Positions 10,075 to 18,679 of a stretch of 64,000 nucleotides of DNA are shown piece after piece (position 1 is the first letter of the stretch; each line of letters begins with the position of its first letter). The position numbers were made by a program, and so were the translations under genes. Source of the stretch: Phocaeicola_A sp045647865 (GTDB lineage: Bacteria; Bacteroidota; Bacteroidia; Bacteroidales; Bacteroidaceae). The notes beneath the pieces were generated by a model. That model had not been told where the DNA came from. It searched no databases and worked only from the letters and a program-made list of their open reading frames with translations. The DNA lies in NCBI GenBank assembly GCA_045647865.1, contig JAZRMW010000040.1, positions 61,396-125,395 of the forward strand. Reading direction: 5' to 3'.

Positions 10075-10082
10075 TACATTTG
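10075..10082 (+). promoter_or_regulatory. Bacteroidetes -7 box upstream of GH10-CE1
   Basis: TACATTTG fits TAnnTTTG, 52 nt before the ATG at 10135 and directly after the terminator. It probably starts a GH10-CE1, GH30, GH43, GH8 transcript. Confidence 0.6.
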
Positions 10083-10134
10083 CACACATTAAATTTGAAA
10101 TTATTAATATTAACCATGTAAAAATAGTAGAGAG

Positions 10135-12261
10135 ATGAAACATGTAAAAACATTAGCTTTAGCCGCTTTGGTCACTATGGGAGGAACATCCTTATGGGCT
10201 CAGGGGTTGAAAGACGCTTACAAGAATTATTTTGATGTGGGTGTTGCCATCAATTCACGAAATTTAAGTGAAGACCAACAGAAAATTATTTTGGACAACT
10301 TCTGTAGTATCACGTGTGAGAATGAAATGAAACCTGGTGAAGTTCATCCGAAAGAAGGAGTTTGGACTTGGGAACGGGCAGATGCTATTGCCAATTTCTG
10401 CCGTAAGAACAACATCAAGATGCGTGGTCACTGTTTGGTATGGCACAGCCAATTCTGTGATTGGATGTTTACAGATGCTAAGGGTAAGGACGTGACAAAA
10501 GAAGTGTTCTATAAACGCTTACGTGAACATATCCATACTGTCGTAAATCGTTATAAGGATATCGTGTATTGCTGGGACGTAGTAAACGAAGCAATGGCCG
10601 ATGGTAATGGTCGTGGATGGGGAAATCGTAAACCGAGTGATTACCGTCAGTCACGCTTGTATAACCTATGTGGTGATGAGTTCATTGCTAAAGCTTTTGA
10701 ATTTGCCCATGAGGCCGATCCCAATGCCATACTTTTCTATAATGACTATAATGCAGCTGATCCTGCTAAACGTGACCGTATTTTCAATATGGTGAAGAAA
10801 ATGAAGGATGCTGGTGTACCCATCCATGGCATTGGTATGCAGGGACACTATAATATTTATGGTCCTTCAATGGATGATGTTGAAGCTGCCATTAAAAAAT
10901 ATTCAACTATCGTAAATACGATTCATTTTACAGAACTTGATATCCGTGCTAACGAAGAGATGGGAGGACAACTTCAGTTCTCACGTCAAGGTGTACAAAT
11001 ACGTGATCATGTGAAGGCAATGCATACAGATCAGTACACCAACCTTTTCCGTATCCTTCGTAAGTATAAGGATGTAGTGAAAGTTGTAACATTTTGGAAC
11101 TTGAGTGATAAGGATTCATGGGTAGGTACAGCCAATTATCCATTGCTGATTGATGGCGATTTGAAGTACAAACAGGTTTATTATGCTGTACGTGACTTTG
11201 ATCCCGCTTTGGACAATGTTGAGATTAAGGAAGATTTCAAGCCTTCAGTGAAGAATCAGCCGGGACAACAGTATCCGATGGTTAATTCTCAGGGATATGC
11301 TCGTTTCCGCGTAAATGCTCCTGAAGCTAAATCTGTAGTTGTGAGTTTGGGTCTTGGTGGCCGTGGAGGTACTGTACTTCGTAAGAATAAAGACGGCGTT
11401 TGGGAAGGAACTACTGCCGGTCCGATGGATGAAGGTTTCCATTATTATCACTTGACTATTGATGGTGGTATCGTGAACGATCCTGGTGCGTTGAACTATT
11501 ATGGTTCTACTCGTTGGGAAAGCGGTATTGAAATTCCTGCTCACGATCAAGATTTCTATGCAGTGAAGAATGTACCTCATGGTAATGTTCAGCAGGTCCT
11601 CTTCTGGAGTGAAAGTACTCAGCAGATTCGTCGCGCATTTGTTTATACTCCGCCCATGTACGGTAAGAATAAGAAGACCAAGTATCCTGTTCTTTATTTG
11701 CAACATGGATGGGGTGAGGATGAAACCGCATGGAGCAATCAGGGACATGCAAACCTTATTATGGATAATTTGATTGCTGAGGGCAAGATTGAACCGTTCA
11801 TTGTCGTTATGACTTACGGTATGACCAATGAGGTTAGATTTGGTGGTCTTCGCAATTTTGATGCCAAAGATTTTGAAACAGTTCTTGTGGATGAATTGGT
11901 TCCCTATATTGATGCAAATTTCCAGACACGTGCAGACAAGAACCATCGTGCAATGGCTGGTTTGTCAATGGGTGGATTTGAAACAAAAATCATTACTCTC
12001 CGTCGTCCCGAAGTGTTTGGATATTACGGTTTGATGAGTGGTGGACAGTATGCTCCAGAAGACATCAAGGATGCCAAGCAGGTGAAACTCATTTTCCAAA
12101 GTTGTGGAAGCAAAGAAAATCCTGATGGTATCAAGAAATCTACCGAAGCACTCAAAGCTGCAGGACACAATGCTGTAGGTTATGTATCTGAAGGTACGGC
12201 TCATGAATTCTTGACATGGCGTCGTAGTTTGAAGGAATTGGCTCTGTTACTGTTTAAGTAA
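10135..12261 (+). CDS. xyn10D-fae1A-like: Bifunctional GH10 endo-xylanase / CE1 feruloyl esterase
   Basis: A 708-residue secreted enzyme. Signal peptide 1-22 (SLWAQG). GH10 barrel at ~24-370, acid/base E152 in DVVNEAM and nucleophile E267 in HFTELDIR, plus the usual KPGEVHPKEG and HCLVWHSQ substrate-binding blocks. An Ig-like/CBM48-like linker domain at ~385-470, then a CE1 alpha/beta-hydrolase at ~475-708 with nucleophile S611 in GLSMGG and H690 in GTAHEF. The order and length match Xyn10D-Fae1A described from Prevotella ruminicola, which cuts xylan and releases ferulate. It would split feruloylated arabinoxylan, so both backbone and ester cross-links are handled by one protein. First gene of the second CAZyme unit. 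Confidence 0.94.
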   Translation: MKHVKTLALAALVTMGGTSLWAQGLKDAYKNYFDVGVAINSRNLSEDQQKIILDNFCSITCENEMKPGEVHPKEGVWTWERADAIANFCRKNNIKMRGHCLVWHSQFCDWMFTDAKGKDVTKEVFYKRLREHIHTVVNRYKDIVYCWDVVNEAMADGNGRGWGNRKPSDYRQSRLYNLCGDEFIAKAFEFAHEADPNAILFYNDYNAADPAKRDRIFNMVKKMKDAGVPIHGIGMQGHYNIYGPSMDDVEAAIKKYSTIVNTIHFTELDIRANEEMGGQLQFSRQGVQIRDHVKAMHTDQYTNLFRILRKYKDVVKVVTFWNLSDKDSWVGTANYPLLIDGDLKYKQVYYAVRDFDPALDNVEIKEDFKPSVKNQPGQQYPMVNSQGYARFRVNAPEAKSVVVSLGLGGRGGTVLRKNKDGVWEGTTAGPMDEGFHYYHLTIDGGIVNDPGALNYYGSTRWESGIEIPAHDQDFYAVKNVPHGNVQQVLFWSESTQQIRRAFVYTPPMYGKNKKTKYPVLYLQHGWGEDETAWSNQGHANLIMDNLIAEGKIEPFIVVMTYGMTNEVRFGGLRNFDAKDFETVLVDELVPYIDANFQTRADKNHRAMAGLSMGGFETKIITLRRPEVFGYYGLMSGGQYAPEDIKDAKQVKLIFQSCGSKENPDGIKKSTEALKAAGHNAVGYVSEGTAHEFLTWRRSLKELALLLFK

Positions 12262-12277
12262 AATTAGATTGACAGGT

Positions 12278-12331
12278 ACAAGTTGACGAATTGATAAGGT
12301 CTTAAATGACATTGTCTTTTCGTCAACTTGT
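12278..12331. repeat. Intergenic inverted repeat A
   Basis: A perfect 13-bp inverted repeat, ACAAGTTGACGAA at 12278-12290 and TTCGTCAACTTGT at 12319-12331, with a 28-nt loop and no T-run. The right arm continues as the reiterated word GTCAACTT. It fills the gap between the GH10-CE1 and GH30 genes. See the repeat-family finding. Confidence 0.85.
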
Positions 12332-12343
12332 CAACTTTTGAAT

Positions 12344-14890
12344 ATGATGAAAAGATTCTTATCTCTCTTTTTGTTCGCTTTCTGTGCATGTGCCTTTATG
12401 CAGGCACAGAAAGCGACTTTGCGTATTGATGCGCAAACAAAGTACCAACGGATTACTGGCTTTGGAGGGTTTGTATGTAGCCCGCAGTTTGGCTACAACC
12501 ATATGTCTCAAACGGAAATCAAGAAAGTGTGGGGTAGTGGTAGTACTGTTGGGTGTAATATCATGCGTCTTTATATACCTATTGGGGAAAACTATTGGGG
12601 ACAATCTTTACAGACGGCTAAGCGAGCTAAAGAAATGGGACTGATTATTTTTGCATCGCCATGGGGACAGCCGGCAGAATGGAAAACCAATGGAACAAGC
12701 AATGCGAAAAACGAAGATGGAACAACGGGAAAATTGAAACGTGAGAATTGGGCTGATTATGCTCAATACCTTGAAAATTATGTGCAATATTTGCGTAAAA
12801 ACGGGGTTGAGTTGGATGCTATTTCTATACAGAATGAGCCTGATTGGGCTGCTTCGTATGCCGGATGTCTTTGGTCTGCTAGCGAAATCGCAGAGTTTGT
12901 GAAGACTTATGGTCGTACTATCAGTTGTAAGATTATGGCCCCTGAGACATTGGCTGTGAATGATTCGTATGTCAATGAATTGAATAAGAGTGATGTGCTT
13001 CCTAACTTTGATATATATGGAGGTCACCAATATGGCGGTATTCAGGATGGATATAAGAAATTGGCGACCCAAGGGAAGGAAATCTGGATGACGGAATACC
13101 TTATAAATTGGAACGAAGGTAGTAATACATCGCGTAACTTTGATTATTCAAAGGATATCTTTAACTTTTTCAACAGTATTAATACCTGTATGTTGGGAGG
13201 TTTTAATGCTTGGATTCATTATGCAGCCAAACGTTACTATGGAATGTTGGGTGATGGACAATGTGGTACAAGTAACGGTTCAGTAACTAAACGTGGATAT
13301 GTGATGGCACATTTTGCCCGTTTTGTTACAGGTATGATTCGTGTGGATGGTAAATTCTCGGATAATGCAGCAATTCCGCTTGAGGGTTCGGTTTATTTGT
13401 CACAAACGGGTGATACTGTAGTGGCTGTGATTGCTAATCCTTCATCTTCGAAACGTACGTTGACGCTTGATCTTCCTTTCTATACGATGAAAGGATGGAA
13501 ACGTATGACAACCAAAGCACAAAGTTTCAAGGTTACAGATTATTCGTATGATGTTGAAACTTGTCGTCCCGAGGTAGAAGTGGATGCATCCGGTATATGT
13601 ACCATTCTGTTTGAACGTTCACGTGACCGTCAAGTGTCTAATATGAGTGCAGCAACCACTCGTTTTGGAAAGATTGATAATTTGACTCGTACCAAATCAA
13701 CTTTTGGCACAGCGTATAAAATGTCGGGTCAGAGCAAAAAATTTGACCATTCAAATCCGTTGATTTCCACTAATACGACAGCAGCTAATGGCTATTTGAA
13801 ACTTTCAGATCGTTATAGTCAGCTTGTAATGCAAGTGAAAAAACTTTCATCTACAATGAATTATAGTTCGGCTATTACTACCTTATATTATATTAATGAT
13901 AAGGGAACATTGTCATCACATAACTATGGTGATATTCAGTTCAGCCAGCGTGAAAACTTCAATCTTGTATTTGACATTTCGCCCAACACTTTGAAGGACG
14001 GATGTAAAGGTATTGTCTCTTTGACCAATAATAATTGGTCCTCCAATCTTACCTTTACCTTTGGCGATGTTTATTTCACAAATGGAGATGGACAATACAC
14101 TGCAACATTAAATGGAGTTTTTGTGGCTGATGATAGTTATGTATTGGATTACACTTCCGATCCCTCATGTACAAGCATTGATATGGTAGCAGTTACTGAA
14201 CTTCCAGAAACTTTTGGTTGGGAAGAAACTAATCGTATCATTTATCTGCCCGAAGGATGTGCTACTACGGGGAATAATTTGGTGGTAGGCGATGTGTGTC
14301 CTCATTTAGTCCTTTCTTCTGAAGCAGGAGATTTTCATCCTTCCAAACCATTTATGGCGACAAAGGCAACGTACACTTTCACGGTTGATGGTTTCCGTAT
14401 GCTGATGTTGCCTTTTGCTGCGGGTATACCTGAAGGTGTAAAAGCTTATTCAGTTTCTACTGATATGGTTGTACAGGAAGTGGATTCTGTCAAACCCCAT
14501 CAACCCATTTTGATTGAGGCCCAAGGTGAAGTAACCTTTACAGGTGAAGGCAAAGTGGCATTTGGAGTTTCATCATCGGACAATGCGATGCGTGGAGTCT
14601 ATACGCAGACACCTTTATATGCAGGCGACTATCTTTTAGGTATGCAGGATGGAAAATGGGGACTTGTACGTCAGACGTCTGCTACTTCACTTCTTCCGTT
14701 CGGTGTGTATGCTCAACCTGCTTCGTCAGAGGGTTTCATCCCATTTGACCTCAGTGCTACGGGTATTCAGGAAATCACCGTTTCCCCGAATCTTCAAGAT
14801 GCACCGGCTTACAATATCATGGGACAACGTGTTGATTCCGATTATAAAGGTATTGTGATTGTCGAAGGAAAGAAAATGATTAGGAAATAA
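12344..14890 (+). CDS. GH30 family xylanase (glucuronoxylanase-like)
   Basis: An 848-residue secreted protein; the ATG at 12344 (MMKRFLSLF) is chosen because the upstream in-frame TTG lies in the inverted repeat. Signal peptide ~1-22 (FMQAQ). GH30 catalytic domain at ~25-420: QRITGFGGF start, acid/base E165 in SIQNEPDW and nucleophile E251 in IWMTEYL. The short catalytic core and FGGF/NEPDW wording resemble subfamily 8 glucuronoxylanases, which cut next to methylglucuronic acid side chains; this finer call is inference. About 420 further residues carry beta domains of a kind seen at the end of Prevotella surface proteins (YIPEGVKAYSV-like, MRGVYTQTPL) and a C-terminal YNIMGQRVDSDYKG tail related to those of the CotH and GH5-GH43 proteins. 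Confidence 0.88.
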   Translation: MMKRFLSLFLFAFCACAFMQAQKATLRIDAQTKYQRITGFGGFVCSPQFGYNHMSQTEIKKVWGSGSTVGCNIMRLYIPIGENYWGQSLQTAKRAKEMGLIIFASPWGQPAEWKTNGTSNAKNEDGTTGKLKRENWADYAQYLENYVQYLRKNGVELDAISIQNEPDWAASYAGCLWSASEIAEFVKTYGRTISCKIMAPETLAVNDSYVNELNKSDVLPNFDIYGGHQYGGIQDGYKKLATQGKEIWMTEYLINWNEGSNTSRNFDYSKDIFNFFNSINTCMLGGFNAWIHYAAKRYYGMLGDGQCGTSNGSVTKRGYVMAHFARFVTGMIRVDGKFSDNAAIPLEGSVYLSQTGDTVVAVIANPSSSKRTLTLDLPFYTMKGWKRMTTKAQSFKVTDYSYDVETCRPEVEVDASGICTILFERSRDRQVSNMSAATTRFGKIDNLTRTKSTFGTAYKMSGQSKKFDHSNPLISTNTTAANGYLKLSDRYSQLVMQVKKLSSTMNYSSAITTLYYINDKGTLSSHNYGDIQFSQRENFNLVFDISPNTLKDGCKGIVSLTNNNWSSNLTFTFGDVYFTNGDGQYTATLNGVFVADDSYVLDYTSDPSCTSIDMVAVTELPETFGWEETNRIIYLPEGCATTGNNLVVGDVCPHLVLSSEAGDFHPSKPFMATKATYTFTVDGFRMLMLPFAAGIPEGVKAYSVSTDMVVQEVDSVKPHQPILIEAQGEVTFTGEGKVAFGVSSSDNAMRGVYTQTPLYAGDYLLGMQDGKWGLVRQTSATSLLPFGVYAQPASSEGFIPFDLSATGIQEITVSPNLQDAPAYNIMGQRVDSDYKGIVIVEGKKMIRK

Positions 14891-14906
14891 TTTATTTTAA
14901 TAGTTT

Positions 14907-16958
14907 ATGAAAAAAAGATTTTTGCAACTGTTGCTCCTCTTGGTCGCAACCTCTGTGAATGCACAGAATCCCTATTTGCCTTTGTGGGAACATCTTCCCG
15001 ATGGCGAACCTCGTGTGTTTGAAGATCCGGATAATCCGGGTAAGTTCCGTGCCTACATTATCGGTTCGCACGATATCACCTATTCTGCCTATTGTGGTAG
15101 TGACATCCGCATGTGGTCAGCTCCCGTTGAGGATTTGAGCCAATGGCGCGACGAAGGTCCTATTTTTACTCACTTTGTAGATGGTCAGTGGGACACTATG
15201 TTTGCTCCTGACCTCGTAGAAGTGAAGGATGCTAAGACTGGAAAGAAGACCTATTATCTCTATCCTCATTCACGTGGATGGCGTCGTGTGGCTATGGTAT
15301 GTAAGGGCGATCGGCCTGATGGCCCCTTTACTCCCATCAACCTTACTCCCGATGGCCGTCAGTGTTTGCCTGGTTCTATCATCGATTTTGACCCTTCTGT
15401 ATTCATTGAAAACATTACCGACAAAAAGGATCCTGACTACGACAAAGGTTTCCGTGCATATGTTTTCTATGGTTTCCAACACTCAACCGCTTTTGAGTTG
15501 GATCAGAACACTATGTACTCTATGCGTCCTGGCACTGAGTTGCACGACTATTTCATTCCTGCCAGTAGTCGTTATGGGGTTGTACGTGATCCTGAGGGTA
15601 CTCAGTATCCTGCTCTCTACAAGGGACAGAACCCTGGTGACTTCAACTTCTTTGAGGCATCTTCTATCCGTAAGGTTGGCAACAAGTATGTGATGGTATT
15701 CTCTGGTTACTCTGGTCCCGATTATGGTTTGGGTTCTACTAATTCAGCTCTTCGTTATGCCTTTGGTGATTCTCCTCTTGGTCCTTGGCGTTCAGGTGGT
15801 GTGTTGGTTGATTCGCGCGGTGTTGTTCCCAATGCAGACGGTACCCATTTGACCACTACCAACTTTGCTCATAATACCCATGGTTCTATTGAGGAAATCA
15901 ATGGTCAGTGGTATGTGTTCTACCATCGTCCTCCTCGTGGATTTGGCAATGCTCGCCAGGCTATGGTTGCTCCCGTGAAGATTACTTGGGACAAGAAGAA
16001 GGTTGCCGATGGTGGTGTGGTGAAGATTACAGGATATGACCCTTACGTGAAGGGTAATGAATGGACAGCCAAGGCTTCTGATGGTACAGAATATACCGGT
16101 GCTGAAGTTACTAGCGAAGGCTTCCATATTTTCGGTCTTCCTCCCTATGCTTATTATTCTGCCGGATATGCTTGCTACGTGAATGGCAACAATTGGATGC
16201 AGGATAACCATGATGTATGGGACAATAATATGGATCTTGCCGGCATCACTAATCGTGGGGTTGTAGGATTTAAGTATTTTGGTTTCGGTGGATTGGAGAA
16301 AGACACCAAGGGTGTGAAAGCCTTTACTGGTGCCCAGAAGGGTGATGGAACCATGCTTAATCTTAACTTGACTCCTGGTGGACACGGTGCCTTCAAGATT
16401 CATGTGATGCTTGATGGCCCTTATGCAAACGACGTTTGGAAGGGTAAGGAAATAGCCGTTGTTGAAGTGCCTGCCGATGCTCCTCGTGTAGCTAAGAACT
16501 TTCAAGTGGCTGTACCTGCCGTTGAGGGATTGAAGGGTAAGCACGCTATCTACTTGGTCGTAGAAGGTCCTGAGGTGAAACAGCCTGAGAACAATCGCCA
16601 AGGATGGGGCGGACGTCAACAGCAACAACCTCAGCGTCCTGTAGGATTGTTTGACCTCCATGGAATCGGCTTCTCTAAGGCTGGATTCGTTTGCGAACGT
16701 CCTGCTGTGCCCGTAGTTACAATCACTGCTGATGGTAAGAAATTGAATCTTCCCACGACTCCTATCCGTTGCAGCAATGCCAATGGTCTTACTGATGCTA
16801 TCCGCTATCAAGCATATGGACCGTTGAAGAAGGGGACAATTCTGAATGCAACAGCTTCTGATCCTGCTGTACGTTTCGAAATCAGTCCTATTGTTGAAGG
16901 ACGTGCTACTGTGAAGTGTACCTACAACGGTTTGGAAAAGATTTATTTGATTAACTAA
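14907..16958 (+). CDS. GH43 family glycosidase with C-terminal carbohydrate-binding region
   Basis: A 683-residue secreted enzyme starting 16 nt after the GH30 stop. Signal peptide 1-19 (SVNAQ). GH43 propeller at ~25-350: EDPDNPGKFRAYIIGSHD holds the base aspartate, MFAPDLVEV is the second-blade motif, and FFEASSIRKVGNKYVMVFS holds the likely acid glutamate. GHGAFKIHVMLD and HAIYLVVEG at ~490-570 look like a CBM6-type beta-sandwich, interrupted by a Gln-rich linker (GGRQQQQPQRP), followed by a last ~80-residue beta domain. GH43 members release arabinose or xylose from arabinoxylan; the exact activity is not predictable by eye. Codon choice looks richer in C-ending codons than the upstream genes. 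Confidence 0.88.
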   Translation: MKKRFLQLLLLLVATSVNAQNPYLPLWEHLPDGEPRVFEDPDNPGKFRAYIIGSHDITYSAYCGSDIRMWSAPVEDLSQWRDEGPIFTHFVDGQWDTMFAPDLVEVKDAKTGKKTYYLYPHSRGWRRVAMVCKGDRPDGPFTPINLTPDGRQCLPGSIIDFDPSVFIENITDKKDPDYDKGFRAYVFYGFQHSTAFELDQNTMYSMRPGTELHDYFIPASSRYGVVRDPEGTQYPALYKGQNPGDFNFFEASSIRKVGNKYVMVFSGYSGPDYGLGSTNSALRYAFGDSPLGPWRSGGVLVDSRGVVPNADGTHLTTTNFAHNTHGSIEEINGQWYVFYHRPPRGFGNARQAMVAPVKITWDKKKVADGGVVKITGYDPYVKGNEWTAKASDGTEYTGAEVTSEGFHIFGLPPYAYYSAGYACYVNGNNWMQDNHDVWDNNMDLAGITNRGVVGFKYFGFGGLEKDTKGVKAFTGAQKGDGTMLNLNLTPGGHGAFKIHVMLDGPYANDVWKGKEIAVVEVPADAPRVAKNFQVAVPAVEGLKGKHAIYLVVEGPEVKQPENNRQGWGGRQQQQPQRPVGLFDLHGIGFSKAGFVCERPAVPVVTITADGKKLNLPTTPIRCSNANGLTDAIRYQAYGPLKKGTILNATASDPAVRFEISPIVEGRATVKCTYNGLEKIYLIN

Positions 16959-16990
16959 TCCTATCATTAGGTTCGGATTGTATTGATTTT

Positions 16991-17054
16991 AAGGTTCAAT
17001 GTTTAAAGTCTGAGGGTCCAGCAATTTCTTTTAGAACTTTAAACCTTGAACCTT
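16991..17054. repeat. Intergenic inverted repeat B
   Basis: A 19-bp inverted repeat with one mismatch: AAGGTTCAATGTTTAAAGT (16991-17009) and ACTTTAAACCTTGAACCTT (17036-17054), loop 26 nt. The right side continues with CCTTAAATCTTGAA, reiterating the word CCTTGAA. It lies between GH43 and GH8, genes on the same strand. Confidence 0.85.
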
Positions 17055-17136
17055 AAATCTTGAATATTGACCTTGATTTTGAGCTTTTATTTTAGCTTAT
17101 CATCCGCACATCCGTGCCTTTTTAATTTTTAAAACA

Positions 17137-18423
17137 ATGAAACGAGACATATTAACCTATACATTATCCCTTATAGTTTTGTGTATGTTGTCTGCGTGCA
17201 ACAGTGTCCAGGTCAAGTCTCCTTCGACTAAGGGCGGATTTGAGACTGGCCAATATCGTAATGTCTTTGTAGAGGTTGGTTATAGCCCTACAGAAGTGGA
17301 TGCCAAGGTAAAAGAGGTGTTCAACGATGTTTTCCGTGGCCCCAATAAATGTTATTTTGAAGTAGGTGATTCCATGGCCTACGTTTCCGATGTGAAGAAC
17401 TTTGATGTTCGTACTGAGGGTATGAGTTACGGTATGATGATTGCCGTACAGTTTGGTGAGAAGGACATCTTCGACCGTCTTTGGCGTTGGAGTAAGAAAT
17501 ACATGCAACATCAGGATGGACCGCGCGAAGGATACTTTGCTTGGAGTTGCAAGACAGATGGTTCGACCAATAGCCGTGGTTCGGCCAGTGATGGTGAGCT
17601 CTACTTCATCACCGCCCTGCTCTTTGCTTCCAATCTGTGGGGTGACGACACTGGTATCAATTATAAGGCCGAGGCTCAGCGTATTCTCAATTGCTCTATG
17701 GCAAAAAATGGTGAAGAAGGAGTCATGCCTTTGATTCATCCCGAGTACAAACTCATTACCTTTACTCCCGATCGTGGCGGCATGCGTTTTACCGACCCTT
17801 CGTACCATCTTCCTGCCTTTTATGAAGTGTGGGCCAAGTGGGCCGACGATGGTCGTTCCGATTATTGGATGGAGTGTGCCCGTCTATCTCGCGCGTACCT
17901 TCATACTACAGTTCATCCCGTCACTGGTTTAAGTCCCGACTATAGCAACTACGATGGTTCGCCCATGGATAGCCGTGGATGGATGCGCGGTTCTCAGAAT
18001 TTCCGCTACGACTCTTGGCGTGTGCCTATGAACATCGCTCTCGACTATTCGTGGAGTTGTGCCGACCGTGAGTGGCAACAACAATATGGCAAGAACATTC
18101 AAAGCTTCTTCTATTCTCAGGGAGTGAACGATTTTGTTGACCAGTATCGCATCGATGGAACTCTTCCTGCTGAAGAGGAAATCCTCCGTGCCGGTCGGGC
18201 AGAGAAGGCTTTGCGTCATAGCATCGGCTTGGTTGGTACCGTAGCTTCCACTTCATTGCTCTATGCCGATGAGCATACCAAGGAGTTTGTGGAAGCCCTT
18301 TGGAGTGCCAAGCACGAACCTTTTCCCGATGGTTTCATGGATGTCTATTATGATGGTCTCCTCCGTCTCTTCTCCTTCATGCATTTGAGTGGAAACTATC
18401 GTGTGATAGAGCCAAAGATGTAA
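17137..18423 (+). CDS. GH8 reducing-end xylose-releasing exo-oligoxylanase, lipoprotein
   Basis: A 428-residue protein with lipoprotein signal (lipobox LSAC, Cys21). The GH8 (alpha/alpha)6 barrel covers most of it: general acid E94 in RTEGMSYGM, D152 in ASDGELYF and base D292 in FRYDSWR. These correspond to the catalytic set of Bacillus halodurans Rex. GH8 Rex enzymes remove xylose from the reducing end of short xylo-oligosaccharides and do not attack long xylan. A membrane-anchored Rex next to GH10, GH30 and GH43 would trim oligosaccharides after import or at the membrane. It is 178 nt after the GH43 gene, with inverted repeat B between; it may share the GH10 promoter. It converges on the DUF362 gene. 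Confidence 0.92.
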   Translation: MKRDILTYTLSLIVLCMLSACNSVQVKSPSTKGGFETGQYRNVFVEVGYSPTEVDAKVKEVFNDVFRGPNKCYFEVGDSMAYVSDVKNFDVRTEGMSYGMMIAVQFGEKDIFDRLWRWSKKYMQHQDGPREGYFAWSCKTDGSTNSRGSASDGELYFITALLFASNLWGDDTGINYKAEAQRILNCSMAKNGEEGVMPLIHPEYKLITFTPDRGGMRFTDPSYHLPAFYEVWAKWADDGRSDYWMECARLSRAYLHTTVHPVTGLSPDYSNYDGSPMDSRGWMRGSQNFRYDSWRVPMNIALDYSWSCADREWQQQYGKNIQSFFYSQGVNDFVDQYRIDGTLPAEEEILRAGRAEKALRHSIGLVGTVASTSLLYADEHTKEFVEALWSAKHEPFPDGFMDVYYDGLLRLFSFMHLSGNYRVIEPKM

Positions 18424-18595
18424 AAACTCCTGTATCGTATATGAAAGTGTGAGGGTGTGTCAACCTGTTTTTGGTGTCTTTTTCTGAAAAAGGGCTACCA
18501 TTCCTTCAAGAGTTGACTTTTTATGCGGCTTGGGTTGACTTTTCTTCTTTATGTTTTTTACTTCATACGGAAAAGTAGACTAAATCTTCCATAAT

Positions 18596-18640
18596 AAATG
18601 GAGGATGTACCACAAATTGAGTACATCCTCCATTTAATTT
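18596..18640. terminator. Bidirectional terminator between GH8 and DUF362 genes
   Basis: Perfect 15-bp stem AAATGGAGGATGTAC/GTACATCCTCCATTT (18596-18610 and 18621-18635) with a 10-nt loop, then AATTTTT. It lies between convergent genes and can serve both. The rest of 18424-18679 shows no gene; a 16-bp perfect palindrome GAGAGTGTACACTCTC sits at 18664-18679, touching the DUF362 stop codon. Confidence 0.85.
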
Positions 18641-18679
18641 TTGGAAGTGTAGGATCGAATCTTGAGAGTGTACACTCTC

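Noticed and set aside
15792..16967. 391-codon open frame on the minus strand
   Set aside because: Antisense to the GH43 gene at 14907-16958; low-complexity composition with no known motif.
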